Shown piece after piece: positions 15,097 through 23,963 of a DNA stretch of 58,801 bases. The notes under the pieces were generated by a model. The model did no database searches. It worked only from the letters and a program-made list of their open reading frames with translations, and was not told the origin of the DNA. The position numbers and the translations under genes are program-made. Source of the DNA: an uncultured Eisenbergiella sp. (GTDB lineage Bacteria > Bacillota > Clostridia > Lachnospirales > Lachnospiraceae); contig CAJUEL010000026.1 of NCBI GenBank assembly GCA_910585455.1, positions 8,165 to 66,965 of the forward strand, written 5' to 3'. The first letter of the stretch is position 1. The number at the start of each line of letters is the position of its first letter.

Positions 15097-15537
15097 TTAA
15101 ACTCTTTTATAGATATTTGAATCATTCTGCAATAGCTTTACAAATTCATCAGGTTCAATCACTTTCACTCTTGATTTTTTATAGTCATTCAGATTCCTCG
15201 TTACAATATAATCCGCTATTGCTTCTACAGCACACTCCTCCTGTAAACAATCCTCAAAATCGGCAAATTCCTCATTGTCAAGCGCCGATATAATCTTCTC
15301 AACATTCAAAACCGAAATACGAAAAATATTACACAAGTTCTTTATTAACTCCCGTCTCTCTTTCTGGGTATAGTATTTTCTCAGAATATAAAACAGATTA
15401 GGGATACTGTGCGCTGCCAAATATCCAATAACCTCCCGCTCCGCACATTTCGTTATGATAACCTGCGCCGCATCAGCATGCGGTTTTCTTTCCAGAAAAA
15501 GATCCAGAATAATATTTGTATCAACTAAAATGATCAT
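15097..15537 (-). CDS. PIN-domain toxin (VapC-like endoribonuclease), 146 aa
   Basis: Begins MIILVDTNIILDLFLERKPH, where the first catalytic Asp of PIN nucleases sits in VDTN. Further acidic residues (NEEFADFEDCLQEECAVEAI and ADYIVTRNLNDY) match the later PIN motifs (DxxD and TRNxxD). PIN toxins cut RNA, often tRNA. I choose the ATG at 15537, which lies inside the end of the upstream antitoxin gene and gives the usual PIN length; a start at 15579 would add 14 basic residues. The 17-base overlap with its partner indicates a coupled pair. Confidence 0.88.
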   Translation of the reverse strand: MIILVDTNIILDLFLERKPHADAAQVIITKCAEREVIGYLAAHSIPNLFYILRKYYTQKERRELIKNLCNIFRISVLNVEKIISALDNEEFADFEDCLQEECAVEAIADYIVTRNLNDYKKSRVKVIEPDEFVKLLQNDSNIYKRV

Positions 15538-15763
15538 ATTTTTCTGTCCTCGCTTCCTCCAGCTCCTTCCGGGGATCAAAATCCCCGGGCAATTTTTTTT
15601 CCATGCTCAGGATGTCTGCGAGCGCCGCTTTTGCTCTCTGCTTATCTTTCTCTTTGTCCACAGTCATTGCCTCTAAGCTTTGCAGGATATTCACTACATA
15701 CAACATATTATCCTCTGGCATGCGCCGAATCATTTCAACCGCTTTTTCTTTTATCAGTGTCAT
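15521..15763 (-). CDS. Antitoxin partner of the PIN toxin, 80 aa
   Basis: Starts at ATG 15763 with AGGAGG nine bases upstream (MTLIKEKAVEMIRRMPEDNM). The N-terminal half is a DUF-type helical region seen in antitoxins (EMIRRMPEDNMLYVVNILQS), and the C-terminal half is charged and likely disordered (DPRKELEEARTEKYDHFS), fit to wrap the toxin. No classic AbrB or RHH motif is evident. Position first in the operon and overlap with the toxin support the role. Confidence 0.8.
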   Translation of the reverse strand: MTLIKEKAVEMIRRMPEDNMLYVVNILQSLEAMTVDKEKDKQRAKAALADILSMEKKLPGDFDPRKELEEARTEKYDHFS

Positions 15764-15854
15764 CCAATGTATCCTCCTGCTGTTTATATTATACCCTATC
15801 AATTCTAAACTTACAATCCGCTTTTAGTTTTTGTGCTACAATCCTCGGGATTTT

Positions 15855-16278
15855 CGTTACTTCTCACGGGGTGGAGAGAAAGGCCGGTCGGACAGACGGA
15901 ACAGGAGGACGCGGGACGATGGGCGGGCAGAGGACGCAGGCTGTTTCCTGACGCTTTTATCCGGAGCGGAGAAATTCCCAAAATGGCAGGATATTCCTGG
16001 GACAGGGCGCAAAACTGTCTGAACGAAGTGAGTTTCCGCGGGCAACGAGCCAAACGGGCATGCTTGCATGCACATTTGGCGACTGCCGCGAGAGCCAGTA
16101 CCCTGTAAGGGTGCTGGCTGCGCCCTGTCCCGTTCAGGAATAGCCGGTCATTTTGTGGAATTTCCCGCTCTGGATAATGCGGCTGGAAACAGCCTGTGTC
16201 CTCTGCCCGCCCATCGTCCCGCGTCCTCCTGTTCCGTCTGTCCGACCGGTCTTTCTCTCCACCCCGTGAAAAGTAACG
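15855..16278. repeat. Very long imperfect palindrome (arms about 156 bp)
   Basis: The left arm 15855-16010 and the right arm 16120-16278 are reverse complements with only scattered mismatches over their full length. For example TACTTCTCACGGGGTGGAGA at 15858 matches the reverse of 16259-16276. The 109-bp centre holds a further hairpin GCCAGTACCC / GGGTGCTGGC (about 16094-16117). No credible ribosome sites support the short frames in the arms. The 16-bp core CACGGGGTGGAGAGAA recurs at 48773-48788. It could be a fold-back/MITE-like element or a structured RNA. Confidence 0.85.
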
Positions 16279-16339
16279 GATTTTCGCGCTTTCAGCACGA
16301 AAACACCTTGCAGCTTGTTAATGTGTGAACAGTAATACC

Positions 16340-18547
16340 TCATATTCTGTCTTCCGGGGTCGTCTGACGCATATTGCTGCGATACTGTCCGGGCGTCATG
16401 GAGGTTGTCGCTTTAAAGTTCCGCACAAATACGGAAGCGTCCGCATAGCCGACCATCGACGCGATTTCCTTCACGGATGCCTGCGTTTTTGTGAGCATTT
16501 CCTTCGCCTTATCCATCCGCAGAACCGTAAGATACTTCGCCGGGCTTATGCCCGCATAGCGTTTAAACTGCTGGCTCAAATTGTTGGGCGAAATCCCAAA
16601 GCGGTCTGCCACAGCTCCCATGAAGAAATCCGGATCACAATAATTTTCCCGGATGTACGCCTGTACCTTTTCCATTTTCGCATTGACCGAAGCTTCCAGT
16701 CCGCTCCCGGGAGAATCACAGGCCATGTCGAAGGATTCCATAAACAGGCAAAACAGGGCGTCCGCATCCTTTCTGGTCTTGATTTTCGACAATCTGGACA
16801 TGCAGTAGGAGCCTCCCTCCGCCAGAATTTTATTGTCATGAATGTAGGCCGCTTTTTCCGCATGCGATTCGGCGCGCCGGCGAAAATAATCGTAAACCAG
16901 ATGAAAGGTCTCATAGCAGATGGTCTTCGTCATCGACCAGGTGAAGGAATCCTGCATCATCTGGCAGCGAATGCTTTCCAGAATCGCCACCGCTGAGGCG
17001 GTATTTCCCGCCAAAAGGCTTTGCTGCAGGCCGTTCAGCTCTGGCTGCGGATACAAAATCGCCGCCCCTGCCGTCGTCTCCATCCGGTAAAAATGAATTT
17101 TATCGTTGGGCGGCAAATCATAGTTATATTGAAACAGCGCTTCCACATAGGAATTGTGCAGCTGATCCGGGTCCGCATAGCAGGCGCCCACATAAGCCTC
17201 CGCATGACACCCCTGCTGGTTGATCCGTTCCACCATGGCGGCAAGCAACGGCTCCAGCTGGCGGTTGGAGCTGTTATCCGAGCCGAGGATGGCGGCGATA
17301 CGCAGATCCGTTTCCGTGGTGGTAAACAGCTGCCAGTCCGGCCAGGCAATATAGTAAGCCGGATGGTCCAGATAAAAATCGTCCGGCAGGGACCGGTCAA
17401 GCTTAAAAATGCAGACGGCATACCAGGCAGAATGCAGGCACACCTGATAGCCCTCCAGGCTTTTGCACACCCGTTCGATCCGGTCGTATTGATTGTTCAT
17501 CAGACGACTCAGCAAAAGGCTTCTGGAAATATACTGCTCCCGCAATATTTTGTGATCCAGCAGACGGTTCTGACGGGATAATAAGTCAAGCGTCTGGATC
17601 GCCTGGTATATTTCCGGGCGCGACTGAGCAGGATTTTCCGTGATCATCCCCGTGCGCAGCAGCGCGTGCTTTAAATCGCGATAGGGCAGATAATCCCGAT
17701 AGCTCATGTAGCTGAGCAAAAGCATCTCCAGCGCGCAGACAAAAAAGCTCAGGGCAACAAAAACCTGCCTTGTATCATAAAAATCCGAAAAGGTTTCCCG
17801 GTTATTGCGGACGGTGAGCAAACGGTACATGCTTCCCTTCGGTTGAGATTCCAGACAGGAATATTTCCGATTCACCGTCAGGCTGTCCTCCTCCCGGATT
17901 TCCTCCAAAAAGTCGTCCGGCTTCCCGGTCCGATTGCACAGCAGCTTTTCATCCCAGTATAAGGCATAGGAAAGCCCGGCAAACGGAAACAGGCGCTTTG
18001 CATCCGCCATGAAAACCAGATATCCGTATGGATATATGGAATTGAACGGATACGGCGCGATCAAATAAAACTGATCCTCCGTCACCAGCGGAATGCTGCC
18101 CGCCGCCATAAAACGTTCCTCTCCTGTCTGCAAAAGCCAGGAATACAGTTCCTTCTCAAACAGCACCGGAAACGTGCTCTGCGTATAGGTTCCCTTTGCC
18201 GTATACACCAGTTCGCTGTCCGGCAAATATAGGATCACCTCACTCAGAGAACCGTTCAGAGCCATGTAATAGCGAAGCTGCTCTATCAGCTCGATTCGCG
18301 CCGGAACGCTTTCCTCAAGCTCCCTTCTGGAAAACGAGATCTGGGATGCCATATCCTCCAGATTTTCAACCTGTCTTTCAAAATCGTTCATCTGGTTGCT
18401 CTGATAAGAAAGCTCCAGCTGCCAGGTGGTCTCCTGAAACTGCTGAATCAGCTTTGTATAAGTGAAAAAAAGCAGACTGATTGTAGGAACGGAAAAAAAG
18501 AGCAAATATTTGAGGAAATTGCGACACAACGTTCTGGATAGCCTCAT
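16340..18547 (-). CDS. Transmembrane AraC-family regulator, 735 aa
   Basis: Start chosen at ATG 18547 with GGAGG nine bases upstream. Residues about 10-35 are a membrane segment (LKYLLFFSVPTISLLFFTYT), then an extracellular sensor region of about 220 residues, a second membrane segment (VFVALSFFVCALEMLLLSYM), a cytoplasmic linker and, in the last 100 residues, a two-helix-turn-helix AraC domain (GAVADRFGISPNNLSQQFKRYAG, then KEIASMVGYADASVFVRNFKA). Regulators of this build (YesN/YtdP-like) lie beside LplB/YtcP-type transporters and sense their sugar. It is divergent from exactly such an operon at 18808. Confidence 0.88.
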   Translation of the reverse strand: MRLSRTLCRNFLKYLLFFSVPTISLLFFTYTKLIQQFQETTWQLELSYQSNQMNDFERQVENLEDMASQISFSRRELEESVPARIELIEQLRYYMALNGSLSEVILYLPDSELVYTAKGTYTQSTFPVLFEKELYSWLLQTGEERFMAAGSIPLVTEDQFYLIAPYPFNSIYPYGYLVFMADAKRLFPFAGLSYALYWDEKLLCNRTGKPDDFLEEIREEDSLTVNRKYSCLESQPKGSMYRLLTVRNNRETFSDFYDTRQVFVALSFFVCALEMLLLSYMSYRDYLPYRDLKHALLRTGMITENPAQSRPEIYQAIQTLDLLSRQNRLLDHKILREQYISRSLLLSRLMNNQYDRIERVCKSLEGYQVCLHSAWYAVCIFKLDRSLPDDFYLDHPAYYIAWPDWQLFTTTETDLRIAAILGSDNSSNRQLEPLLAAMVERINQQGCHAEAYVGACYADPDQLHNSYVEALFQYNYDLPPNDKIHFYRMETTAGAAILYPQPELNGLQQSLLAGNTASAVAILESIRCQMMQDSFTWSMTKTICYETFHLVYDYFRRRAESHAEKAAYIHDNKILAEGGSYCMSRLSKIKTRKDADALFCLFMESFDMACDSPGSGLEASVNAKMEKVQAYIRENYCDPDFFMGAVADRFGISPNNLSQQFKRYAGISPAKYLTVLRMDKAKEMLTKTQASVKEIASMVGYADASVFVRNFKATTSMTPGQYRSNMRQTTPEDRI

Positions 18548-18653
18548 AGCCCGTACCTCCAAATTCATAGCACCTATAATCTATTAGTCAGTATAGAAGA
18601 AGGAAAAGAAGAAATCAACAAATTTTTCCCGAAAACAAGCGCCAAAATATGTA

Positions 18654-18702
18654 AAGTGAAAAATTAACCAGAAGTGAAATAATAAATATATCCAAAAGTG
18701 AA
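18654..18702 (+). promoter_or_regulatory. Three AAGTGAA direct repeats (putative AraC sites)
   Basis: AAGTGAA occurs at 18654, 18672 and 18696 in the AT-rich gap between the AraC regulator and the permease operon. Repeats in one orientation about two turns apart suit an AraC-type activator. I see no strong -35/-10 pair, which also fits an activator-dependent promoter. Confidence 0.45.
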
Positions 18703-18807
18703 GCAAAAACCAGTTTTGAAATATAGCACATTTACTCTTCCGGGAGATTGTGACAAAATAAAGCAACAAGAAAAAGCGGCTCCGTCCGTTCAGAAAGGAG
18801 AGAAAAA

Positions 18808-19710
18808 ATGAAGAGAAAAACGCATATCCTGAAAAAATGGTGGCCGCTCTATCTGATGCTGCTTCCCGGTCTGATTTACATCGTCATTTTCAATTATGTT
18901 CCCATGTATGGCGTAACCATCGCCTTTAAGGACTTTTATGCATCTAAGGGAATTCTGGGCAGCCCATGGGTGGGAACGGAGCATTTTAAAAGAGTATTCC
19001 GCTCCCCGGATTTTCTTCCCATCCTGTGGAACACGCTCAGCTTAAGCCTTTATCAGCTGGCTCTCACCTTCCCGCTGCCGATCGTGCTGGCGCTTCTCAT
19101 CAACGCCTGTCACAGCAAAAAATTCGGGAAATTCGTGCAGAACGTGACCTACGCCCCCTATCTGGTGTCCGTCGTCGTTCTGGTCGGCATGATGATGATC
19201 ATGCTGGCTCCCCGGGGCGTATTCAACACAATTTACGCCTGGTTCGGCGGTCAGCCGCAGCTTTTCATGGGCGAAGAAAAATATTTCCGGCACATTTTTG
19301 TGCTGTCCGCCGTATGGCAGACCACAGGCTGGAACTCCATCATTTACCTCGCGACGCTGTCCGGCGTGAGCACGGAGCTATACGAAGCCGCCAGGATGGA
19401 CGGCGCCGGAAAGCTGCAGCGCATCATACATATCGATATGCCGCATATCGTGCCGACAATCGCCATCATCCTGACCCTAAACGCCGGAGCGGTGATGAGC
19501 CTGGGCTTTGAAAAAGCATATCTGATGCAAAACGACTTAAATATAGGCGCTTCGGAAATTTTGTCCACCTATGTGTATAAAAAGGGACTTTTGGACATTG
19601 ATTATGGTTACTCCGCCGCGGTGGGACTGTTCAACAACGTGATCAATCTGATCATTTTGCTCCTGGTCAATAAAGCGGCGAAAAAGATTACGAAAAATTC
19701 ATTATTTTAA
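18808..19710 (+). CDS. Sugar ABC transporter permease, LplB-type, 300 aa
   Basis: Six membrane segments are visible, with the family start WWPLYLMLLPGLIYIVIFNYVPMYG and the cytoplasmic EAA loop EAARMDGAGKLQRIIHIDMP that touches the ATPase. It is one half of the membrane channel, together with the YtcP-type permease that follows by 14 bases. No ATPase gene is in the operon, so a shared MsmX/UgpC-like ATPase elsewhere is likely used. AGAAAGGAG ribosome site at the start. Confidence 0.92.
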   Translation: MKRKTHILKKWWPLYLMLLPGLIYIVIFNYVPMYGVTIAFKDFYASKGILGSPWVGTEHFKRVFRSPDFLPILWNTLSLSLYQLALTFPLPIVLALLINACHSKKFGKFVQNVTYAPYLVSVVVLVGMMMIMLAPRGVFNTIYAWFGGQPQLFMGEEKYFRHIFVLSAVWQTTGWNSIIYLATLSGVSTELYEAARMDGAGKLQRIIHIDMPHIVPTIAIILTLNAGAVMSLGFEKAYLMQNDLNIGASEILSTYVYKKGLLDIDYGYSAAVGLFNNVINLIILLLVNKAAKKITKNSLF

Positions 19711-19724
19711 AGGAGGTGAAGCGG

Positions 19725-20642
19725 ATGAAACCCAAAAAACATACCGGCACAAAGGTGAAGCGCTCCCGAAGCGATCTCATATTCGACCTATGCAGCGATC
19801 TGCTCCTGGGATGCCTCTCTCTGGTCGTATTGTACCCCTTATACTTTGTTCTAATCGCTTCCATCAGCACGCCGGAGGCTGTCAATGCCGGGCGGGTCGT
19901 TCTCTATCCGATCGGCATCACCCTGGAAGGATACCAAAAGCTGTTTGAGGATTCCCGCATCTGGCTCGGCTACCGCAATACGCTGCTCTATACGCTGGCG
20001 GGCACCACGCTGGACGTCTGCCTGACACTGATCACGGCTTACCCGCTTTCCTTCAAGCAGCTGCCGGGCAGAAAAATTTTTCTGGGTATTTTCATGTTCA
20101 CCATGTTTTTCAACGGCGGACTGATTCCCACCTTTCTGCTGGTAAAATCTCTGCATCTGTACGATACGCCCTTCGTCCTGGTGCTGCTTGGCGCACTGAA
20201 CGTATATAATATGATCATTGCGAAATCCTTCTTTGAAGGGACCATTTCCAGAGATCTGATGGATGCGGCGGAAATCGACGGCTGCGGCAAGCTGCAGTTT
20301 TTCCGGGCGATCGTGCTGCCGCTTTCCAAGGCGCTGATCGGCGTGCTCGTCGTATATTACGGCGTCGCGCACTGGAACCAGTATTTCAACGCGTTGATTT
20401 ATATTTCCAGAGATACGCTTCGTCCGCTGCAAATGGTGCTGCGCGAAATTCTGATCCAGAATTCCACGACCATGCAGGTTTTTGACGAATCCATGATGCT
20501 GGAGCTTCTGCGCCGGGAGCGCTATGCGGAATTGATCAAATACGGCGTCATCGTGGTGGCTTCCGTGCCCGTGCTCTGTATCTATCCGTTCGTACAAAAA
20601 TATTTTACCAAGGGCGTCATGCTGGGCGCTGTAAAAGAGTGA
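19725..20642 (+). CDS. Sugar ABC transporter permease, YtcP-type, 305 aa
   Basis: The ATG at 19725 has AAGGAGG 8 bases before it; an in-frame GTG at 19716 overlaps that ribosome site and is less likely. Membrane segments begin at LLLGCLSLVVLYPLYFVLIA. The EAA loop is MDAAEIDGCGKLQFFRAIVLP, and the C-terminus KGVMLGAVKE is the signature ending of this family. It pairs with the LplB-type permease upstream and takes sugar from the lipoprotein encoded next. Confidence 0.92.
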   Translation: MKPKKHTGTKVKRSRSDLIFDLCSDLLLGCLSLVVLYPLYFVLIASISTPEAVNAGRVVLYPIGITLEGYQKLFEDSRIWLGYRNTLLYTLAGTTLDVCLTLITAYPLSFKQLPGRKIFLGIFMFTMFFNGGLIPTFLLVKSLHLYDTPFVLVLLGALNVYNMIIAKSFFEGTISRDLMDAAEIDGCGKLQFFRAIVLPLSKALIGVLVVYYGVAHWNQYFNALIYISRDTLRPLQMVLREILIQNSTTMQVFDESMMLELLRRERYAELIKYGVIVVASVPVLCIYPFVQKYFTKGVMLGAVKE

Positions 20643-20675
20643 CCCAACACCATTCATAAAAAGGAGGTAGTACTC

Positions 20676-22355
20676 ATGAAAAAAAGGACAATCAGCACTT
20701 TGCTGGCGGGCGCAATGCTCACAGCAACAATCCTGGGCTGCGGCGGGGAGGGCGCCCAGGCGGACACACCAAACAACTCTGCACAGGAAAACGCAGAGGC
20801 AAAACCGGAGGATGGCGCGGCCGCCGAAGCAGCGCCTGCGGCAGACTTTGTTCCTGGTGAATTCCCCATTTCGAAGGAGCCCATCACCATCCGGATCATG
20901 GTGCCCGTTTCCGCCTCTCAGGCAAAGCCGCTGGCGGAGCTGGACATGATTCAGGAATATGAAGAAAAAACAAACGTACATGTAGAATGGGAGGAGGTTT
21001 CTTCGGAAGCATATACGGAAAAGTACAAGCTGACGCTGGCCTCCGGGGACCTGCCGGACGCGTTCGGTCCCGCCTTCGCCTATGACCCGTCCGTCATTTA
21101 TAAATACGCGCAGGAAGGGCTGATCGTGCCCCTGGACGACTACATCCAAAGCTCCACCGTCAACATCAAAAAGTGGATGAACGAATACGATGAATTCCGG
21201 GCGCTTTCCACATATCCCGACGGACATATTTACGCGCTGCCCTCCATCGATGAAAACCAGAATATCCGGGTGGACAACATTTTATATATCAACCAGAGCT
21301 TTTTAAATCAGCTCAATATGGAAATGCCCCAAACCCTGGACGAGCTGGGAGACTATCTGCGCGCCGTGACAAAAAAGGATTTGAACGGCGACGGCAGAAA
21401 CGAATACGGGTTAAGCTTTGATGCGCTCCAGCCCAGCAAGTACACCTATCTGTTCGGCCTGTTCGGCGTATCCTGGGACACCAAAAGCTATATGCATTCC
21501 AGCCAGGGCACAACCTCGCTGGCATTTGCCCCTACCATGGAGGAAACGCGCAAGGCGCTGGAATATTTCCACGGCTGGTATGAGGAAGGACTTCTGGATC
21601 CGGAAAATTTCACACAGAACGGAACGCAGCTCAAGGCGAAGGCAAAAACGGAAGGCGTCGGCGCATCCGTCGTCTTCTGGTATCTGGATCTGAACGACGG
21701 GGATGAAACACTGAACGAATATCGCGTCATGCCCATGCCGGAGGGTCCCGACAAAAATCAGGTCTGGAGGCGCAACGGCATGATTCCGGGCTACAGCGCG
21801 AACCAGTTTTTCATCACCTCTACGAATGAGCATCCGGAAGAAACGCTCGCTTTCATCGACTACTGGATGGACAACTCCGACAATGCGCTGATCAACCGCT
21901 TCGGACCGCAGGGTTATTCCTGGGATTATCTGGAAAACGGAAAATGGACGGAGCTCGCAAATATTCCCTCCGGTGAACCCAGAACGATGGAAAATTCCAC
22001 GCTGTACTGCACCTGGGGAACCGGCATTCCGTACTGGTGCTTCGGCGATTTCTGGTCCCAGAAGGAAATCACAGCGAATACGGCGCTGGAACGGCAGGGC
22101 GCATTGAACAGCAGCTATATGGAATGCGCCGCTCCCGGTCTGCCTGAACTTGTATACGAGGAATCGGAAAACCGGGAAGCGCTGAATATCAAAACAGACC
22201 TTTTCAAATATGTGGACAGCCAGATCGCCCAGTTCATCACAAACGGCGTGACGGATGATTCCTGGAACGCGTATGTGAAAAAATGTCAGGATCTGCAAAG
22301 CGACCGCTGGGCCGAGCTGTACCAGAAATACTATGACCTGATGATGGCCGAATAG
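20676..22355 (+). CDS. Sugar-binding lipoprotein of the ABC transporter, 559 aa
   Basis: A lipoprotein signal (MKKRTISTLLAGAMLTATIL then GC, lipobox Ile-Leu-Gly-Cys at residue 22) anchors it to the outside of the membrane. A Thr/Ala/Glu linker follows, then an extracellular solute-binding domain of the LplA/LipO (family 1) type; length 500-570 is normal for this group. It delivers oligosaccharide to the two permeases just upstream. Two sulfatases follow in the same direction, so a sulfated sugar is the likely cargo; that is inference. Confidence 0.92.
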   Translation: MKKRTISTLLAGAMLTATILGCGGEGAQADTPNNSAQENAEAKPEDGAAAEAAPAADFVPGEFPISKEPITIRIMVPVSASQAKPLAELDMIQEYEEKTNVHVEWEEVSSEAYTEKYKLTLASGDLPDAFGPAFAYDPSVIYKYAQEGLIVPLDDYIQSSTVNIKKWMNEYDEFRALSTYPDGHIYALPSIDENQNIRVDNILYINQSFLNQLNMEMPQTLDELGDYLRAVTKKDLNGDGRNEYGLSFDALQPSKYTYLFGLFGVSWDTKSYMHSSQGTTSLAFAPTMEETRKALEYFHGWYEEGLLDPENFTQNGTQLKAKAKTEGVGASVVFWYLDLNDGDETLNEYRVMPMPEGPDKNQVWRRNGMIPGYSANQFFITSTNEHPEETLAFIDYWMDNSDNALINRFGPQGYSWDYLENGKWTELANIPSGEPRTMENSTLYCTWGTGIPYWCFGDFWSQKEITANTALERQGALNSSYMECAAPGLPELVYEESENREALNIKTDLFKYVDSQIAQFITNGVTDDSWNAYVKKCQDLQSDRWAELYQKYYDLMMAE

Positions 22356-22388
22356 AGACTTCCGGCTTCGAAAGGAGCGACACATCAT

Positions 22389-23849
22389 ATGAATATTTTA
22401 TGGATTTGTACGGACCAACAGCGGGCGGATACCCTCGGCTGTTACGGAAATCCTTACGTGCATACGCCGAATCTGGACAGGCTGGCCCGCATGGGCGTGC
22501 GCTTTACGCGGGCCTATTCCCAGTGCCCGGTCTGCGCGCCCAGCAGGGGCAGCTTTCTGACCGGACGCTATCCGCGCGCCTGCGGTGTTCGGCAAAACGG
22601 ACAGGATATCGATGACAGAGCGGTCCTGCTGCCCCGTCTTTTGAAGGAACAGGGGTATTTCTGCGGACTTTCCGGCAAGCTCCACATCTCCGCCTGCCAT
22701 GATTCCACCTGCAAAATCACGGAAAGACGGATCAACGACGGCTACGACTTTTTCCGTTGGTCCCATCACCCCGCCCCCTTTGCGGGAACCAACTGGCCGA
22801 TGAACGAATACAGCATGTGGCTCGCCCAGCAGGGACGGGATTATAAAACGCCCGACCGGACCGACTGCCGCTACGTCCAGACCGGCATGCCTGCCAGCCT
22901 GCATCAGACGACCTGGTGCACCGATCAGGCGCTGCAGTTTATGGAAAGCGCACAGCGCTATGATCTGCCCTGGTTTTTCTCCCTCAATTATTTTGATCCC
23001 CACCACCCCTTCGACCCGCCGGCGGAATATCTGGAGCGGTATCTGGACAGGCTGGACGAGCTGCCTTTGCCGGACTACATAGAGGGCGAGCTGGAAGAAA
23101 AGCCCGTTTTCCAACGCATCGATCATCAAGGCGCTTATGACACGCCCGGCAATTTCGTCTATGACGAAATGACGCAGCGCGACCACCGTCTCATTCGGGC
23201 CGCCTATTACGCCATGATCGATCTGATCGACGAACAGGTCGGCAGGCTTTTGGACTGGCTGGAGAAAAACGGACAGCTGGAAAACACCCTGATCATTTTC
23301 ACCTCCGATCACGGCGAAAACCTGGGCGATCACGGCATGTACCTGAAAGGTCCGTATTTTTATGAGCACAACGTCCATGTCCCACTGCTGATCGCCATGC
23401 CCGGCGTCATCCCGGGCGCAAGGACCAGCGATGCGCTGGTGGAGCTCACCGATCTGGCGGAAACCATCTGTGAGGCGGCGCAGCTTCCCATTTACGAAGG
23501 CATGCAGGGAAAAAGCCTGTGGAATCTCCTGACCCAGAAGAGCCCGCTGCATGACCACCGCAGGAGCGTATACAGCGAGTATTATAACTGTAATATCAAC
23601 CACAGAAACCCGCTCGCCTTCGCCAGCATGGTTTTTGACGGGCGCTATAAGCTGGTACGGGTACACGATCCGAATGACCTTCAGGATTGTACCGGAGAGC
23701 TCTATGACCTGGAGCAGGATCCCGGAGAACATCATAACCTATATGCTGTACCCGGGGCAGCGCAGCAAAAGCTGCGTCTTCTGGAAATGCTGTGCGACAG
23801 GATGGTGCAGACCTGCGATCCCCTTCCCATCCGGCGCGCTTACTGGTAA
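22389..23849 (+). CDS. Sulfatase, CxPSR type, 486 aa
   Basis: Alkaline-phosphatase-fold sulfatase. The N-terminal metal site is DQQRADTLGCYGN. The active-site signature CAPSRGSFLTGRYPR holds the Cys that an anaerobic sulfatase-maturating enzyme turns into formylglycine. Later metal and substrate residues lie in FDPHHPFDPP and TSDHGENLGDHGMYLKGP. It has no signal peptide, so it probably acts in the cytoplasm on imported sulfated sugars. No maturating enzyme gene is in the window. It follows the binding-protein gene by 33 bases with an AAAGGAG site. Confidence 0.93.
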   Translation: MNILWICTDQQRADTLGCYGNPYVHTPNLDRLARMGVRFTRAYSQCPVCAPSRGSFLTGRYPRACGVRQNGQDIDDRAVLLPRLLKEQGYFCGLSGKLHISACHDSTCKITERRINDGYDFFRWSHHPAPFAGTNWPMNEYSMWLAQQGRDYKTPDRTDCRYVQTGMPASLHQTTWCTDQALQFMESAQRYDLPWFFSLNYFDPHHPFDPPAEYLERYLDRLDELPLPDYIEGELEEKPVFQRIDHQGAYDTPGNFVYDEMTQRDHRLIRAAYYAMIDLIDEQVGRLLDWLEKNGQLENTLIIFTSDHGENLGDHGMYLKGPYFYEHNVHVPLLIAMPGVIPGARTSDALVELTDLAETICEAAQLPIYEGMQGKSLWNLLTQKSPLHDHRRSVYSEYYNCNINHRNPLAFASMVFDGRYKLVRVHDPNDLQDCTGELYDLEQDPGEHHNLYAVPGAAQQKLRLLEMLCDRMVQTCDPLPIRRAYW

Positions 23850-23900
23850 ATCCCCGCATGGTCCCATGCCCTGCGGATACCGGCATAAATCATATCTTTT

Positions 23901-23935
23901 TATAGGAAACGACAATCTTTTTGTCGTTTCCTATA
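23901..23935. repeat. 15-bp perfect hairpin repeat, copy 1
   Basis: TATAGGAAACGACAA, loop TCTTT, TTGTCGTTTCCTATA, between the two sulfatases. A near-identical copy in reverse orientation lies at 49717-49752. Confidence 0.85.
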
Positions 23936-23963
23936 GTACCGCGAAAGGAGCATTGTAATCGCC

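Noticed and set aside
15831..16343. Short Arg/Gly-rich frames in both arms of the long palindrome
   Set aside because: They mirror each other because the DNA is palindromic, and have no ribosome site; coding is not supported.
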